A stretch of DNA of 64,000 nucleotides from Burkholderiales bacterium. GTDB taxonomy: Bacteria > Pseudomonadota > Gammaproteobacteria > Burkholderiales > Burkholderiaceae_C. Each line of letters begins with the position of its first letter. Position 1 is the stretch's first letter. This document shows, piece by piece, positions 25,200-35,610 of this stretch. The DNA is taken from contig JACRNC010000007.1 of the NCBI GenBank assembly GCA_016219375.1, positions 186,001 to 250,000 of the forward strand. Reading direction: 5' to 3'. The notes below the pieces were generated by a model that ran no database searches, was not told where the DNA came from, and worked only from the letters and a program-made list of their open reading frames with translations. Made by a program: the position numbers and the translations under genes.

Positions 25200-26219
25200 T
25201 CACACCGCCGTCAGGAAGGACACGCCCACCGCGCCGATGAAGCCGTCCGCACGGCCCGGCGTGCCCAGCGGCTCGACGCGGCCGTAGTCCGGCGACAGCA
25301 CGCGGCGCACGCGGTGCACGTGATAGGCCTTGAGCAGCTCGCGCACGGTGATCACCTGTTCGTTCACCGGGCCGTAGAGCTGGCGATGGAAGGCCGGCAG
25401 CTTGTGCCAGGGCAGCGTAGGCCGCTCGTGGTGCGCGTTGTGGAAGCCGAAGTTCAGCCACAGCAGGTTGAGCGGCGGGGCGTCGATGCCGACCACGTCG
25501 CTGTAGGTGTTGGCCTGCTCATAGGCCTTGTCGCGCACCTTGTCCTGCGGGATCGCCGCGTCATCGGCGATGGGATAGGCGTCATAGGTGTGCTGGAAGC
25601 AGTCGGCAAAGCGCAGCAGGTGCACGAAGAGCAGATAGGCCAGCGCATACAGCGCCAGCGCCTTCAGCGACCACCAGCCCAGCAGCGCGATGGCCGCCAG
25701 GCGCACCGCGGCGATGCCCAGGATGCGTCGGCGCGCCGCATGGCGCCTGGGGTCGCGAAACGGCAGCGCGACGACGAAGCCGCGCATGAGGAACTCCACC
25801 GCCGGGATGTAGAGCCACTCCAGCGCCAGCACCGTGCCGCGCAGCCAGCCGGGTGCGCGCAGCAGGAAGCCGCGCACGTCGAAGGTGACCACATCGGCCC
25901 GCTCCACGTGATGCCGCATGTGCTTGCGCCGCAGGTCGGCGAACGGCGCGTAGCAGCTGCCGTTGATCCAGCTCATCAGCACGCCCCAGCGCTCGTTGGC
26001 CGCGGGGGATTTGAAGATCGCGTGATGGGCGAACTCGTGGATGAAGTAGGCCGACCAGGTCAGTGCCACCGTCACCACCGCCACGCCCAGCGCGCCCACC
26101 CACCAGGGCCCCAAGCCCAGCATCGCGATGCCGGCCGGCCAGCCCAGCAGCACCACGCCCAGGGCCAGCACATTGGGCCATCTGCCGTCCGCGTCGCGGA
26201 ACACCGAGGTCGTGCTCAT
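25200..26219 (-). CDS. Fatty acid desaturase-like di-iron membrane protein
   Basis: The 339-residue membrane enzyme has the three histidine boxes of the desaturase/hydroxylase superfamily: HEFAHH at 61-66, RRKHMRHH at 97-104 and FHNAHHERP near 258-266, with hydrophobic pairs between. It would use a di-iron centre and O2 to desaturate or hydroxylate a substrate. The GAGGTGA ribosome site lies seven bases before the ATG at 26219. It follows the riboswitch-controlled binding-protein gene by 27 bp, so a lipid role is not assured; a role on a guanidino or alkylamine compound is possible. Confidence 0.85.
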   Translation of the reverse strand: MSTTSVFRDADGRWPNVLALGVVLLGWPAGIAMLGLGPWWVGALGVAVVTVALTWSAYFIHEFAHHAIFKSPAANERWGVLMSWINGSCYAPFADLRRKHMRHHVERADVVTFDVRGFLLRAPGWLRGTVLALEWLYIPAVEFLMRGFVVALPFRDPRRHAARRRILGIAAVRLAAIALLGWWSLKALALYALAYLLFVHLLRFADCFQHTYDAYPIADDAAIPQDKVRDKAYEQANTYSDVVGIDAPPLNLLWLNFGFHNAHHERPTLPWHKLPAFHRQLYGPVNEQVITVRELLKAYHVHRVRRVLSPDYGRVEPLGTPGRADGFIGAVGVSFLTAV

Positions 26220-26246
26220 GCGGTCACCTCATCCGTCAGCGTGGCC

Positions 26247-27320
26247 TCACTTGCCCGCGGCCAGCGCATTGACGAACTGGCCGTCGATGGTGGCCTCGAT
26301 CGGCGGCACGGCCTTGATCTGGCCCTTGGCCTTGAGCAGCTCGCCGATGATGGCGCCGCTGCCGTGGTAGGACGTGGTCTCCTTGGACTTGGCGAACGCC
26401 TTGGGCATCTCGGCCAGCGGGATGTTGTAGACGCCGGCCATCTGCTCGCGCACCTCCTGGGCGGAGATGCCCATGGCCTTGCCGATGATCTTGGCCGCCT
26501 CGTCGGGCTTGGCCTTCATGTAGGCCAGGCCGTCCAGGTAGCCGCGGATCACGCCGGTGATCTCCTTGGGCCTGGCCTTGATGGTCTTGTCCTGCGCCAC
26601 CAGCACGTCGGCGATCAGCCCCGGCGCGTTCTTCGACGAGAAGACCACGTGGAACTTGCTGCCGCCGCCCTGCGAGAGCACCTGCGACAGGCTGGGCTCA
26701 TAGGTCACGCCGATGGGCATCTGGCCGGAGGCCATCGCCGCGGGCACGGCCTCGGGTGTCATGCTGACCGGGGTGATGTCGCGCTCGGCCAGGCCCACGG
26801 TCTTGAGCGCATAGGTGAGCAGGAAGTCCGACGGCGACAGCGGGTTGAAGCCGATCTTCTTGCCCTTGAAGTCGGCCACCTTGGTGATGGACTTGGCGGC
26901 CACGATGGCATCGCCGCCGTTGGAGTAGTCGATGGGCATGACCACGCGCATGGCCTGGCCGGCACCGACCTGGCCGATGACCTGGTCGTAGGTGACCATG
27001 GCCAGGTCCACCGCGCCGCCCACCAGTGCCGGCGGGATCAGCGCCGGGTCGGAGAACATCTGCAGGCTGACCTTGAGGTCGTACTTCTTGTAGAGATCCA
27101 GCGCGTCGGCCACGTAGAAGGGGCCGTAGCCGATCCAGACGAGCGAGCCGACCTTGACCGTGGTGGGCGCGGCGCTAGCCACCGTGGCGGCGCCGGCCAG
27201 CGCAAGGGCCGCGGCCGGCTTGCCGAGCAGGGACAGCACCCGCCGGGCCAAGGAGGGGCGTGAAGCGCGGCGCTCGGTGGCCGGCAGCGTGGGAAGCGAG
27301 GTGAGCAGGTGGGACGACAT
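26247..27320 (-). CDS. NitT/TauT-type ABC substrate-binding protein, likely for guanidine
   Basis: The 357-residue periplasmic protein has a signal region ending ATVASA. Mature motifs are KVGSLVWIGYGPFYVADALDLY, AMVTYDQVIGQVGAGQ and VVMPIDYSNGGDAIVA, typical of nitrate/taurine-type receptors (NMT1-like). A guanidine-I riboswitch lies 58 bp upstream. The partner permease and ATPase genes are in the neighbouring riboswitch-led unit, so this is probably their receptor. The ATG at 27320 has AGGAG at the right distance; a longer frame upstream would read through the riboswitch. Confidence 0.88.
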   Translation of the reverse strand: MSSHLLTSLPTLPATERRASRPSLARRVLSLLGKPAAALALAGAATVASAAPTTVKVGSLVWIGYGPFYVADALDLYKKYDLKVSLQMFSDPALIPPALVGGAVDLAMVTYDQVIGQVGAGQAMRVVMPIDYSNGGDAIVAAKSITKVADFKGKKIGFNPLSPSDFLLTYALKTVGLAERDITPVSMTPEAVPAAMASGQMPIGVTYEPSLSQVLSQGGGSKFHVVFSSKNAPGLIADVLVAQDKTIKARPKEITGVIRGYLDGLAYMKAKPDEAAKIIGKAMGISAQEVREQMAGVYNIPLAEMPKAFAKSKETTSYHGSGAIIGELLKAKGQIKAVPPIEATIDGQFVNALAAGK

Positions 27321-27377
27321 CCTCGGGGCTCCTGTGTGCAAGGGATGGGCGCAGGAAGAGACGATCAGGTTCGTCGC

Positions 27378-27476
27378 TCTCCCGGGCTTTTGTCCCTCCG
27401 TGGAGCCCCGCCGCGCGGGTGGGGCCGGGGCACTCTCGGACCAGACATCGCGGCAGGCCGCGACCGGAACCCTAGT
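27378..27476 (-). ncRNA. Guanidine-I (ykkC) riboswitch upstream of the binding protein
   Basis: The minus strand reads CTAGGGTTCCG, then GTCTGGTCCGAGAG, a GC-rich hairpin, and ACGGAGGGACAAAAGCCC followed by GGGAGA. These are the invariant blocks of the ykkC-I aptamer, which binds free guanidinium. It precedes the NitT-type binding-protein gene. No terminator with a T run is seen between aptamer and ATG, so control may be at translation or through a longer pairing. Confidence 0.93.
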
Positions 27477-27604
27477 GCCCCTGAGTAAGAGGATCTGCGC
27501 ATGTCCTTGACACACCAGACCGCTCTACCTGCAAGCGGATCCGACGCAAGGGCTGTGCCAGCCGCCGCGCATGCGGCGCGCACCGCCGCGGCGCGCGGCC
27601 TGGC

Positions 27605-29449
27605 CTATTGCTGTGCGGCCAGATAGGCGCGCCAGCCGCCGAAGGCCGTGATGTCGCGCGCGCCCTGCACCGCCTGCGGGTCGCAGACGAAGCCCTGCAC
27701 CGTCGATCCATCGGCCAGCTGCACCGGCCCGATGCCCAGCGGCGCCGGGATGCCGGCGACGAAGCTGCCGTAGTGCACCAGCGGCAGCGACCACACCTCG
27801 ACCTCGATCGCCGCGCCGTCGCCGCCCTTCACATGCACCATGCCGGGCCGGTGCGGCGGGCCCCCGGGCAGGGCATAGAGCCGGTAGCACGGGGCGCTCG
27901 CCGTGCGCCGCACCAGCGTGCCGCCGCGCGAGGTGAGCTGGCCGTTGAGCGGCAGGCCCTGCAGGTGGGCGCCGCACACGGCCACCAGGACATGGTCGGT
28001 GGGCAGCGTGGCCGCATCGATGCGGCCGCCATCCTGCCGGTGCGGCGCATGCGGCGTGGCACCGGCATGGTCCACGGCCTGGGCATGCAGCCGCCCGGCC
28101 AGCTCCAGCAGGCCCCAGTCGCTGCCGGCCGGGCAGATCAGCGTGATGCCGTAGGGCAGCTCCGGCCCGCCCAGCGGGTTGGGCGCAAAGCTGCCGGGCA
28201 CGGCTACGGCGGCCAGGTCGAGCAGGTTGACGAAGTTGGTGTAGTGGCCCAGCCGGCTGTTGAGCGTGACCGGGTCGGCCTGCACCTCGTCCACCGTGTA
28301 GTGGCGCGGCGCGGTGGGCACCACCAGCGTGTCGATCTGCGCCCACACCGGCTCGGTCTGGCGCCTGAGCGCCTGCAGGCGGTAGAGGGCCTCGAACGCA
28401 TCGACGGCGGTCAGGCCCGCAGCCGGCTCGATGATGGCCCGCGTGACCGGGTGCAGCGACTGCGGCTGCTGCTTGATGAAGCCGCGGATGGCGGCATAGC
28501 GCTCGGCCACCCAGGGGCCGTCGTAGAGCAGCTGCGCCACCTCGCGGAAGGGCCGCAGGTCCACCTCCACCGGCGTGGCGCCCAGCGCGCGCAGCCGCTC
28601 CACCGCCACGGCAAAGGCCACGGCCGCCGACTCATCGCCGTAGAAGGCCAGATCGTCCTGGCGCGGCACGCCCACGCGCAGCGCCCCGCCCCGGCCCAGC
28701 GCCGGCCCGCGCGGCGCAAAGGCGCGTGAATACGCATCGGCCGCATCCGGGCCCTGGGCCACTTCCAGCACGCGGGCCGCGTCGCCGGTGCTCAGCGCAA
28801 AGACGGAGATCGTGTCCAGCGTGCGGCAGGCCGGCAGCATGCCGGTGGCCGGCAGCCGGCCCAGGCTGGGCTTGAGGCCCACGATGTTGTTGAGCATGGC
28901 CGGCACGCGGCCCGATCCGGCCGTGTCCGTGCCCAGGGCAAAGCTCACCCAGCCACGCGCCACGGCGATGGCCGAGCCTGATGAGGAGCCGCCGCTGATG
29001 TAGCGCGCATCGATGGCATTGCGCCCGGCGCCATACGGCGAGCGTGCGCCCACGAGGCCGGTGGCGAACTGGTCCAGGTTGGCCTTGCCGATGGGGATGG
29101 CGCCGGCCTCGATCAGCCGCTGCACCACGGTGGCATGCCGCTTGGGCGTGTAGGCAAAGCCGGGGCAGGCGGCGGTGGTGGGCACGCCGGCCAGGTCGAT
29201 GTTGTCCTTGATCGCGAACGGGATGCCGTAGAGCGGCAGGCTGCCGGGGTCGCGGCCCTGCAGCCGCTCGGCATGCGCGCGCAGCTCGGCCAGGCTCAGG
29301 CGATGGATCCAGGCGTGGCGGGGGCAGGCGGCTTCGTCGGCGGTGATGGCGGCATGGATCTGCTCCACCAGCTGCAGCGGCGTGAGCGAGCCCTCGCGAT
29401 AGCGCGCCTGCAGCGCCGGGATGGACAGGTCCATGAACGGGGTCGTCAT
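27605..29449 (-). CDS. atzF: Allophanate hydrolase
   Basis: The 614-residue cytoplasmic amidase converts allophanate to two ammonia and CO2. The Ser-cisSer-Lys triad is Lys81 (GIPFAIKDNID), Ser155 (ISGGSSSGSA) and Ser179 (TDTAGSGR). The C-terminal domain (about 450-614; HYGSFVAGIPAPLGIG, DITAFGGWRAYL) is the AtzF C-domain that decarboxylates the intermediate. The ATG at 29449 lies four bases after the carboxylase stop. It completes guanidine breakdown after carboxylation and deimination. Confidence 0.93.
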   Translation of the reverse strand: MTTPFMDLSIPALQARYREGSLTPLQLVEQIHAAITADEAACPRHAWIHRLSLAELRAHAERLQGRDPGSLPLYGIPFAIKDNIDLAGVPTTAACPGFAYTPKRHATVVQRLIEAGAIPIGKANLDQFATGLVGARSPYGAGRNAIDARYISGGSSSGSAIAVARGWVSFALGTDTAGSGRVPAMLNNIVGLKPSLGRLPATGMLPACRTLDTISVFALSTGDAARVLEVAQGPDAADAYSRAFAPRGPALGRGGALRVGVPRQDDLAFYGDESAAVAFAVAVERLRALGATPVEVDLRPFREVAQLLYDGPWVAERYAAIRGFIKQQPQSLHPVTRAIIEPAAGLTAVDAFEALYRLQALRRQTEPVWAQIDTLVVPTAPRHYTVDEVQADPVTLNSRLGHYTNFVNLLDLAAVAVPGSFAPNPLGGPELPYGITLICPAGSDWGLLELAGRLHAQAVDHAGATPHAPHRQDGGRIDAATLPTDHVLVAVCGAHLQGLPLNGQLTSRGGTLVRRTASAPCYRLYALPGGPPHRPGMVHVKGGDGAAIEVEVWSLPLVHYGSFVAGIPAPLGIGPVQLADGSTVQGFVCDPQAVQGARDITAFGGWRAYLAAQQ

Positions 29450-29453
29450 CGCT

Positions 29454-32400
29454 TCAGCCCTCCGCCTTCTCGTCTTCTTGCCGGCCCGTGCCCTCCTCGG
29501 CCTCACCGGACAGCAGCACCAGCGCCTGCCCCGGCGCCACGCCCTGCCCGGCTGCGCACAGCACGCGCACCACGCGGCCGGCGCTGGCAGCGGCCACGGT
29601 GAATTCCATCTTCATCGACTCCACCACCACCAGCGCCTGGCCGGCCTGCACCACGTCGCCCGCGGCCACGTGCACCGCCCACACGCCACCGGCCACGGGC
29701 GAGGCGACGACCTCGCCGTCATGGTCGCGGGCCGGGTCGTCGCTGCCGGGCGCCTCGGCCTCCTGCGGCGCCTCGCTCACGCCGGCTGCGCGCCAGCGTT
29801 CGCGCTCGGCCTCGAAGGCCGCCTGCTGGCGCTGCTTGAAGGCGGCGATGCTGCCGGCCTGCTCGGCCAGGAAGCGCTTGTAGTCCGACAGCCGGAAGCT
29901 GCCCTCCTCGATGCGCAGCCCCGCGCGGCCGGCGGGGAAGTCCCGGCGCAGGGCCAGCAGCTCCTCGGCGCTGACCTCGTAGAAGCGGATCTGGTCGAAG
30001 AAGCGCAGCAGCCAGGGCTGCTCGAACTCTGCGGTGCGCCGCCAGCGGTTCCACATCTGCACCGTGCGGCCGACGAACTGGTAGCCGCCCGGGCCTTCCA
30101 TGCCGTAGACGCACATGTAGGCCCCGCCGATGCCCACGGCGTTCTCCGGCGTCCAGGTGCGTGCCGGGTTGTACTTGGTGGTGACCAGGCGGTGGCGCGG
30201 GTCCAGCGGCGTGGCCACCGGCGCGCCCAGGTAGACATCGCCCAGGCCCAGCACCATGTAGGCCGCGTTGAAGACGATGTCGCGCACGGCCTGCTCGTCG
30301 TCCAGGCCGTTGATGCGGCGGATGAACTCGATGTTGCTCGGGCACCAGGGCGCATCCGCCCGCACCGACTGCATGTACTTGTCGATGGCCAGCCGGGTGG
30401 CCGGGTCGTCCCAGGACAGCGGCAGCCACACGGTGCGGCTGGGCACCTCGATGTCGGGCTGGGCATCGACGCGCTCCTGCACCGCCTTCAGCCGCGCCAG
30501 CAGCGTGGCCAGCGGCAGGCGGGCCGGGTCGTAGTGCACCTGCAGCGAGCGCACGCCGGGGGTCAGGTCCAGGATGCCGTCAAGCTGCCCGGCCTGTTGC
30601 TCGGCCTGCAGCGCCGTCATCAGCGCATGGGCCTCGAAGCGCAGCGCCAGGTCCAGCACCAGCGGGCCGAACTCGATGAGGATGTAGGCATCGCCCGCGC
30701 GGCGCACCACCACCTCGGGGTGCTCGCCCTCGGCGGGCAGGCGCAGCAGGATGGCGTCGTCGGGGGCGGTGTTTGCTTCTTGAATGGGTTCGGGGCCTTG
30801 GGCCGGAATCGCAGCCTCGCCCGCCAGCAGCGCATCCTGCCGCGCGGCCCGCTCGCGCGCCTGGCCCAGCGTCAGCGGCTGGAAGCGCACGGTGTGGCCG
30901 GGTGCGAGCTGGCCCAGCTTCCACAGCTCGGCCTGCGCCACGGTGGCCGGGCAGACGAAGCCGCCCAGGCTGGGGCCGTCCGGGCCCAGGATCACCGGCA
31001 TGTCGCCGGTGAAGTCGATGGCGCCGATGGCATAGGCGTTGTCGTGGATGTTGGACGGGTGCAGCCCCGCCTCGCCGCCATCGCGCCGCGCCCATGTCGG
31101 CTTGGGGCCGACCAGGCGCACGCCCGTGCGGCTGGAGTTGTAGTGCACCTGCCAGTCGGTGGCAAAGAGCATCTCCATGTCGGCCGGCGTGAAGAAGTCC
31201 GGCGCGCCGTGCGGGCCGATGAGCACGCCGATGTCCCAGTGCGTGCCGTAGGCCGGCGTGGCGGCCGCGGCCTGCTCCGCGCCCATGGCCGTCAGGGCGG
31301 CCGATGCATCCGCCGGGCCGATGTGCAGCACATCGCCTGCGCGCAGCACCCGCCCGCCATGCCCGCCGAACTGGCCCAGCGTGAAGGTCGACTTGCTGCC
31401 CAGGTAGTCCGGCACGTCCAGGCCGCCCTGCACCGCGAGGTAGGCGCGCGCCCCGGCCTGCACGCGGCCGATGCGCAGCGTCTGGCCGGCCTGCAGATGC
31501 AGGGCCGCGTGCTGCCGCGCCGGCTCGCCGTCCACCGTCAGCTCGATCGGTGCGCCGGCCACGGCCAGCACCGCGTCGCAGCGCAGCTTCAGCGTCGGCC
31601 CGGCCACGGTGATCTCCAGCGCCGCCGCGCCCGGCGCATTGCCCACCAGCCGGTTGGCCAGGCGCAGCGCGCGGTCGTCCATCGGGCCGGAGGGCGGCAC
31701 GCCGATGGCCCAGTAGCCCTGGCGGCCGGGCCAGTCCTGCACGCTGGTCTGCACGCCGGGGGCGATGACGTCCAGCGCGCGGCTCTCGGGCTGGAAGGCG
31801 GCCAGGCTGCGCGTCGTGTGGCGGCCGGCGGCAAAGGGCTCGAAGCCCAGCACCGCGCGCAGATAGTCGAGGTTGCACTCGACACCGCCGATCCGGGTGG
31901 CGGCCAAGCCGTCGGCCAGCTTCTGCAGCGCGTCCTCGCGGTTGCCGCCATGCGCGATCAGCTTGGCCAGCATGGGGTCGTAGTGGGCGGTGACCTCGGT
32001 GCCGCGCTCCACCCAGGTGTCCACGCGCAGGCCGGGCGGGAAGGTGACTTCCGTCAGCACGCCGGTGGCCGGCTGGAACTGCCTGGCCGGGTCCTCGGCA
32101 TACAGGCGCGCCTGCACCGCATGGCCGCGCGGCGTGATGCGCAGGCTCTCCAGCGGCGGCATGTCGCCGGCGCCCAGGCGCACCATCCACTCCACCAGGT
32201 CCACGCCGGTGACCGCCTCGGTCACGCCGTGCTCCACCTGCAGCCGCGCGTTGACCTCCAGGAAGAAGAACTCCTGCGTGTGCGCGTCCACCACGAACTC
32301 CACCGTGCCGGCGTTGCGGTAATGGGCCGCGCGCGCCAGCCGCGTGGCGGCCTCCAGCAGCGCGGCGCGCACGTCGGCGCGCAGTCCCGGCGCGGGGGTT

Positions 32401-33119
32401 TCTTCCACCACCTTCTGGTTGCGCCGCTGCAGCGAGCAGTCGCGCTCGCCCAGGGCGATCACCTGGCCGCAGCCGTCGCCGAAGACCTGCACCTCGATGT
32501 GGCGCGCGTCGGCGATGTAGCGCTCCAGGAACACGCCGGCATCGGCGAAGTTGGCCTGCGCCAGGCGCTTGACCGTCTCGAAGGCCGGGCGCAGCTCATC
32601 GGCACTGCGGCACATCTGCATGCCGATGCCGCCGCCGCCGGCGCTGCTCTTGAGCATCACCGGGTAGCCGATGGCCTCGGCCTCATCCAGCGCATCGTCC
32701 AGCGTTGCCAGCAGGCCTGTGCCCGGCAGCAGGGGCACGCCGGCTTCCCGCGCCAGCGCGCGGGCCGTGTGCTTGAGGCCGAACAGCCGCATCTGCTCGG
32801 GCGTGGGCCCCAGGAAGACCAGGCCCGCGGCCTCGCAGCGCTCCACAAAGCGCGCGTTCTCCGACAGGAAGCCGTAGCCCGGGTGGATGGCCTGCGCCCC
32901 GGTGTCCAGCGCGGCCTGCACGATGCGCGGCATGTCCAGGTAGCTGGCGGCCACGGCCGCGGGGCCGATGCACACGGCCTCGTCGGCCTGGGCCACATGG
33001 GCGGATTCGGCATCGGCCTCGGAGTACACGGCCACGCTTTGCACACCCATGCGGCGCAGGGTGCGGATGACGCGGCAGGCGATGGCGCCGCGGTTGGCGA
33101 TCAGGACCTTGGTGAACAT
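29454..33119 (-). CDS. uca: Biotin-dependent urea/guanidine carboxylase
   Basis: The 1221-residue enzyme contains, in order, biotin carboxylase (1 to about 445; [26 protein letters not shown]), an AHS2/KipA half (from [20 protein letters not shown]), an AHS1/KipI half (around [16 protein letters not shown]), a urea carboxylase-specific region ([20 protein letters not shown]) and a biotinyl domain with Lys1170 in VESMKME. It carboxylates an amidino substrate with ATP and bicarbonate. The guanidine riboswitch upstream and flanking DUF1989 genes point to guanidine rather than urea. I cannot assign the discriminating active-site residue by eye. Confidence 0.92.
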   Translation of the reverse strand: MFTKVLIANRGAIACRVIRTLRRMGVQSVAVYSEADAESAHVAQADEAVCIGPAAVAASYLDMPRIVQAALDTGAQAIHPGYGFLSENARFVERCEAAGLVFLGPTPEQMRLFGLKHTARALAREAGVPLLPGTGLLATLDDALDEAEAIGYPVMLKSSAGGGGIGMQMCRSADELRPAFETVKRLAQANFADAGVFLERYIADARHIEVQVFGDGCGQVIALGERDCSLQRRNQKVVEETPAPGLRADVRAALLEAATRLARAAHYRNAGTVEFVVDAHTQEFFFLEVNARLQVEHGVTEAVTGVDLVEWMVRLGAGDMPPLESLRITPRGHAVQARLYAEDPARQFQPATGVLTEVTFPPGLRVDTWVERGTEVTAHYDPMLAKLIAHGGNREDALQKLADGLAATRIGGVECNLDYLRAVLGFEPFAAGRHTTRSLAAFQPESRALDVIAPGVQTSVQDWPGRQGYWAIGVPPSGPMDDRALRLANRLVGNAPGAAALEITVAGPTLKLRCDAVLAVAGAPIELTVDGEPARQHAALHLQAGQTLRIGRVQAGARAYLAVQGGLDVPDYLGSKSTFTLGQFGGHGGRVLRAGDVLHIGPADASAALTAMGAEQAAAATPAYGTHWDIGVLIGPHGAPDFFTPADMEMLFATDWQVHYNSSRTGVRLVGPKPTWARRDGGEAGLHPSNIHDNAYAIGAIDFTGDMPVILGPDGPSLGGFVCPATVAQAELWKLGQLAPGHTVRFQPLTLGQARERAARQDALLAGEAAIPAQGPEPIQEANTAPDDAILLRLPAEGEHPEVVVRRAGDAYILIEFGPLVLDLALRFEAHALMTALQAEQQAGQLDGILDLTPGVRSLQVHYDPARLPLATLLARLKAVQERVDAQPDIEVPSRTVWLPLSWDDPATRLAIDKYMQSVRADAPWCPSNIEFIRRINGLDDEQAVRDIVFNAAYMVLGLGDVYLGAPVATPLDPRHRLVTTKYNPARTWTPENAVGIGGAYMCVYGMEGPGGYQFVGRTVQMWNRWRRTAEFEQPWLLRFFDQIRFYEVSAEELLALRRDFPAGRAGLRIEEGSFRLSDYKRFLAEQAGSIAAFKQRQQAAFEAERERWRAAGVSEAPQEAEAPGSDDPARDHDGEVVASPVAGGVWAVHVAAGDVVQAGQALVVVESMKMEFTVAAASAGRVVRVLCAAGQGVAPGQALVLLSGEAEEGTGRQEDEKAEG

Positions 33120-33239
33120 GGGGGCGGGGCCGGGTGAAGGCCGAATGAGGGCCGGGGTAGCGCGGCGGCGGGTCGTCCCGCCTGGGGGGGCTTGCGGCCA
33201 CGCGGTCGTCCGCGCGCCGGGGGCATGCAGGGCCCGGGT

Positions 33240-33923
33240 TCAGGCGCCGTCCCACACCAGCATGCGCACCGGCGTGGGGTTGTAGGCATTGCACGGGTTG
33301 TTGAGCTGCGGGCAGTTGGACACCAGCACCACCACGTCCATCTCGGCGCGCAGCTCCACGTACTTGCCGGGTGCCGAGATGCCGTCGGCAAAGGTCAGCC
33401 CGCCCGCGGGCGTGACCGGCACGTTCATGAAGAAGTTGATGTTGGCCGTGATGTCGCGCTTGGTCAGCGCGCGCGGCAGATAGCGGCCGGACTCGTGCGC
33501 GATGGCATCCATGAAGTTGTCGCGGCAGCTGTGCATCGGCCGCTTCTCGATGGCGTAGCGCACCATGTTGGATTCGCAGGCGCAGGCGCCGCCCAGGGTG
33601 TCGTGGCGGCCGCAGGTGTCGGCCACGATGGTCAGCATGGGCCGGCCGCGGCTGGTCATCAGCACGCTGCCCGCGCCCAGGTAGAGCGCGCCCTGGGCCT
33701 GGATGGTGTGGGTGGCGCTGTAGCGCTCGCCGGGGTCGGCCGCGGCATAGAAGAGCGTGTCCACGGCCTGGTTGCCCTCCAGGTCCAGGATGCGCAGGAT
33801 CTGCCCGCGCTTCACACGCCCCATCCACGGTGCGCCGGCCGGCACGGTCTCATCCAGCACGGCGGTGGCCGGGTCGAGCCGGCTCCGGGCGATGCGGATG
33901 CCGGTCTGCATGGTGGGGTTCAT
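33240..33923 (-). CDS. DUF1989 protein UAAP2, carboxyguanidine deiminase subunit
   Basis: The 227-residue protein belongs to DUF1989 (urea carboxylase-associated). [31 protein letters not shown] and [16 protein letters not shown] carry the conserved Cys/His metal ligands, and [18 protein letters not shown] is typical of UAAP2. With the paralogue encoded just upstream it forms the heteromeric carboxyguanidine deiminase (CgdAB) that turns carboxyguanidine into allophanate. It begins 11 bp after that gene. Which subunit name applies is not decided here. Confidence 0.9.
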   Translation of the reverse strand: MNPTMQTGIRIARSRLDPATAVLDETVPAGAPWMGRVKRGQILRILDLEGNQAVDTLFYAAADPGERYSATHTIQAQGALYLGAGSVLMTSRGRPMLTIVADTCGRHDTLGGACACESNMVRYAIEKRPMHSCRDNFMDAIAHESGRYLPRALTKRDITANINFFMNVPVTPAGGLTFADGISAPGKYVELRAEMDVVVLVSNCPQLNNPCNAYNPTPVRMLVWDGA

Positions 33924-33934
33924 GGCTGCCTCCG

Positions 33935-34717
33935 TCACAAGTAATGCCGCTCGGTCAGGAGCAGGGCGCGGTCGTTCTCCGCACAGCGCAGCCGGCAGGG
34001 GTCGTCCGCACCCGCGGTGCCCGAGCGCCACAGCATCAGGCCCACGTCGCCGGGCTGCCAGGTGGGGGACGGGTCCAGCGGATGCGGCGCGGCCGACAGC
34101 AGCACCAGCGTGTCCATCTCGAAGCGCAGGTCCACGTGCTGGCCCGGCCGGCGGTGGGCGGTGGCAAAGCGCAGGCGGCCCGCGTCGTCCGGCGCCACCT
34201 TGCTGAAGAGGTTGAGGTTGGGCGTCAGCTCGCGCTCGTCCAGCCCCCACTTGCCCAGCTCGATCAGCAGGCCGCTGCGCGCGCTGCGGAACATGCCGTT
34301 GCGCGCATCCTGGAAGCTGCGCTGGCCGTACTGCGCCGCCAGGCGCTCGTCGTCCAGCAGGCCGCACACGGTGTCGTGCCAGCCGCAGGTGTCCTCAGGA
34401 ATGGAGCACAGCACGCGGCCCATGTCGGAGCAGCACACGCAGCCGGCGGTCAGATAGGCGGTGTGCTGCGCCTTGAGCGTGTCCGGCATGTTGTAGCGCT
34501 CGCTGGTGCAGGCACTGCTGATCAGCAGCGCGCTGACGTTGGCGCGGCCGTCGCGGTCGGTCAGGCGCAGCGTGTTGCCGCGGCGGATCACGCCCGACCA
34601 GTGGCAGCCGCCGGGCAGCAGCTCGTCCCACAGGATCAGCTCGGCTGAATAGCGCGTGGACTGCGCCGGGATGGCCGCGCGGGCCAGTGGGGACAGGGTG
34701 GAAGAAGACAGGTTCAT
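33935..34717 (-). CDS. DUF1989 protein UAAP1, carboxyguanidine deiminase subunit
   Basis: The 260-residue DUF1989 protein has [49 protein letters not shown] and [11 protein letters not shown], the UAAP1 pattern with Cys/His metal ligands. It is the other half of carboxyguanidine deiminase. A TTG at 34735 would add six residues; the ATG at 34717 is used. It lies 38 bp after the ATPase gene in the same unit. Confidence 0.9.
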   Translation of the reverse strand: MNLSSSTLSPLARAAIPAQSTRYSAELILWDELLPGGCHWSGVIRRGNTLRLTDRDGRANVSALLISSACTSERYNMPDTLKAQHTAYLTAGCVCCSDMGRVLCSIPEDTCGWHDTVCGLLDDERLAAQYGQRSFQDARNGMFRSARSGLLIELGKWGLDERELTPNLNLFSKVAPDDAGRLRFATAHRRPGQHVDLRFEMDTLVLLSAAPHPLDPSPTWQPGDVGLMLWRSGTAGADDPCRLRCAENDRALLLTERHYL

Positions 34718-34755
34718 GGCGTGTGGGGTGCGCAAGGTCCGTGAGGTCCGTGGGG

Positions 34756-35607
34756 TCAGGCCGTGGCCTGCACGGCGTTCAGCCGCTGCAGCAGGTCGGC
34801 ATCGGTCTCCATGCCGGCGCTGGCTTTGATGCGGGCCAGGATCTCGGCCTTGAGCGCGCGGAACTCGGGCGTGTGCTTCATGTCCTGATGCCGCTGCGCG
34901 GGCAGCGGCACCGGCACGATCTGCTGGATGCGGCCCGGGCGCGGCTGCATCACCACCACGCGCTGGCCCAGGTAGATGGCCTCCTCCACGTCATGCGTGA
35001 CGAAGACGATGGTGCTGCGCTCCACGCGGTGGATGTGCAGGATCAGGTCGTGCATCACCTCGCGCGACTGCGCATCCAGCGCGCCGAAGGGCTCGTCCAT
35101 CAGCAGCACCGCCGGGCGGCCCATCAGCGCCCGCGCAATGGCCACGCGCTGCTGCATGCCGCCGGACAGCTGCCGCGGCCAGGCGCGCGCGAACTTCTCC
35201 AGCCCGATGAGCGACAGCAGCGCATCGGCCCGGCCAGAGGCGGCCTCCACGTCGGCCGAGGTCAGCTCCGCCCGGTTGGCCTTCAGCCGCCGGCTGAACT
35301 TGATGTTGTCGATCACGCTCAGCCACGGGTAGAGGCTGTAGTGCTGGAAGACCATCGCGCGGTCCGCACCCGGCCCGCGCACCGGGCGGCCGTCGCACAG
35401 CAGCTCGCCGCTGCTGTGGTGCTCCAGCCCGGCCAGGATGCGCAGCAGCGTGGACTTGCCGCAGCCCGATGCGCCCACCAGCGTCACGAACTCGCCGTCG
35501 GTGATGTCCAGGTCGATGCCGTCCAGCGCGGGATGCGGGGCGGTGCTCTGCTCGAACACCTTGCCCAGCGCGCGGATGCGGACCTTGGGTTGAGTGGCGG
35601 TGCTCAT
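34756..35607 (-). CDS. ABC transporter ATP-binding protein (guanidine uptake)
   Basis: The 283-residue SsuB/TauB-like ATPase has Walker A GASGCGKS, Q-loop FQHYSLYPW, signature LSGGMQQR, Walker B VLLMDEPFG and switch His in VTHDVEEA. It couples ATP hydrolysis to the permease encoded immediately upstream. Its start lies three bases after the permease stop. The substrate is inferred from the riboswitch and catabolic genes. Confidence 0.93.
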   Translation of the reverse strand: MSTATQPKVRIRALGKVFEQSTAPHPALDGIDLDITDGEFVTLVGASGCGKSTLLRILAGLEHHSSGELLCDGRPVRGPGADRAMVFQHYSLYPWLSVIDNIKFSRRLKANRAELTSADVEAASGRADALLSLIGLEKFARAWPRQLSGGMQQRVAIARALMGRPAVLLMDEPFGALDAQSREVMHDLILHIHRVERSTIVFVTHDVEEAIYLGQRVVVMQPRPGRIQQIVPVPLPAQRHQDMKHTPEFRALKAEILARIKASAGMETDADLLQRLNAVQATA

Positions 35608-35610
35608 GGC

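Noticed and set aside
29421-33137. Plus-strand open frame of 1238 codons opposite the carboxylase
   Set aside because: His/Gly/Arg-rich shadow of a gene with all its catalytic motifs on the minus strand.
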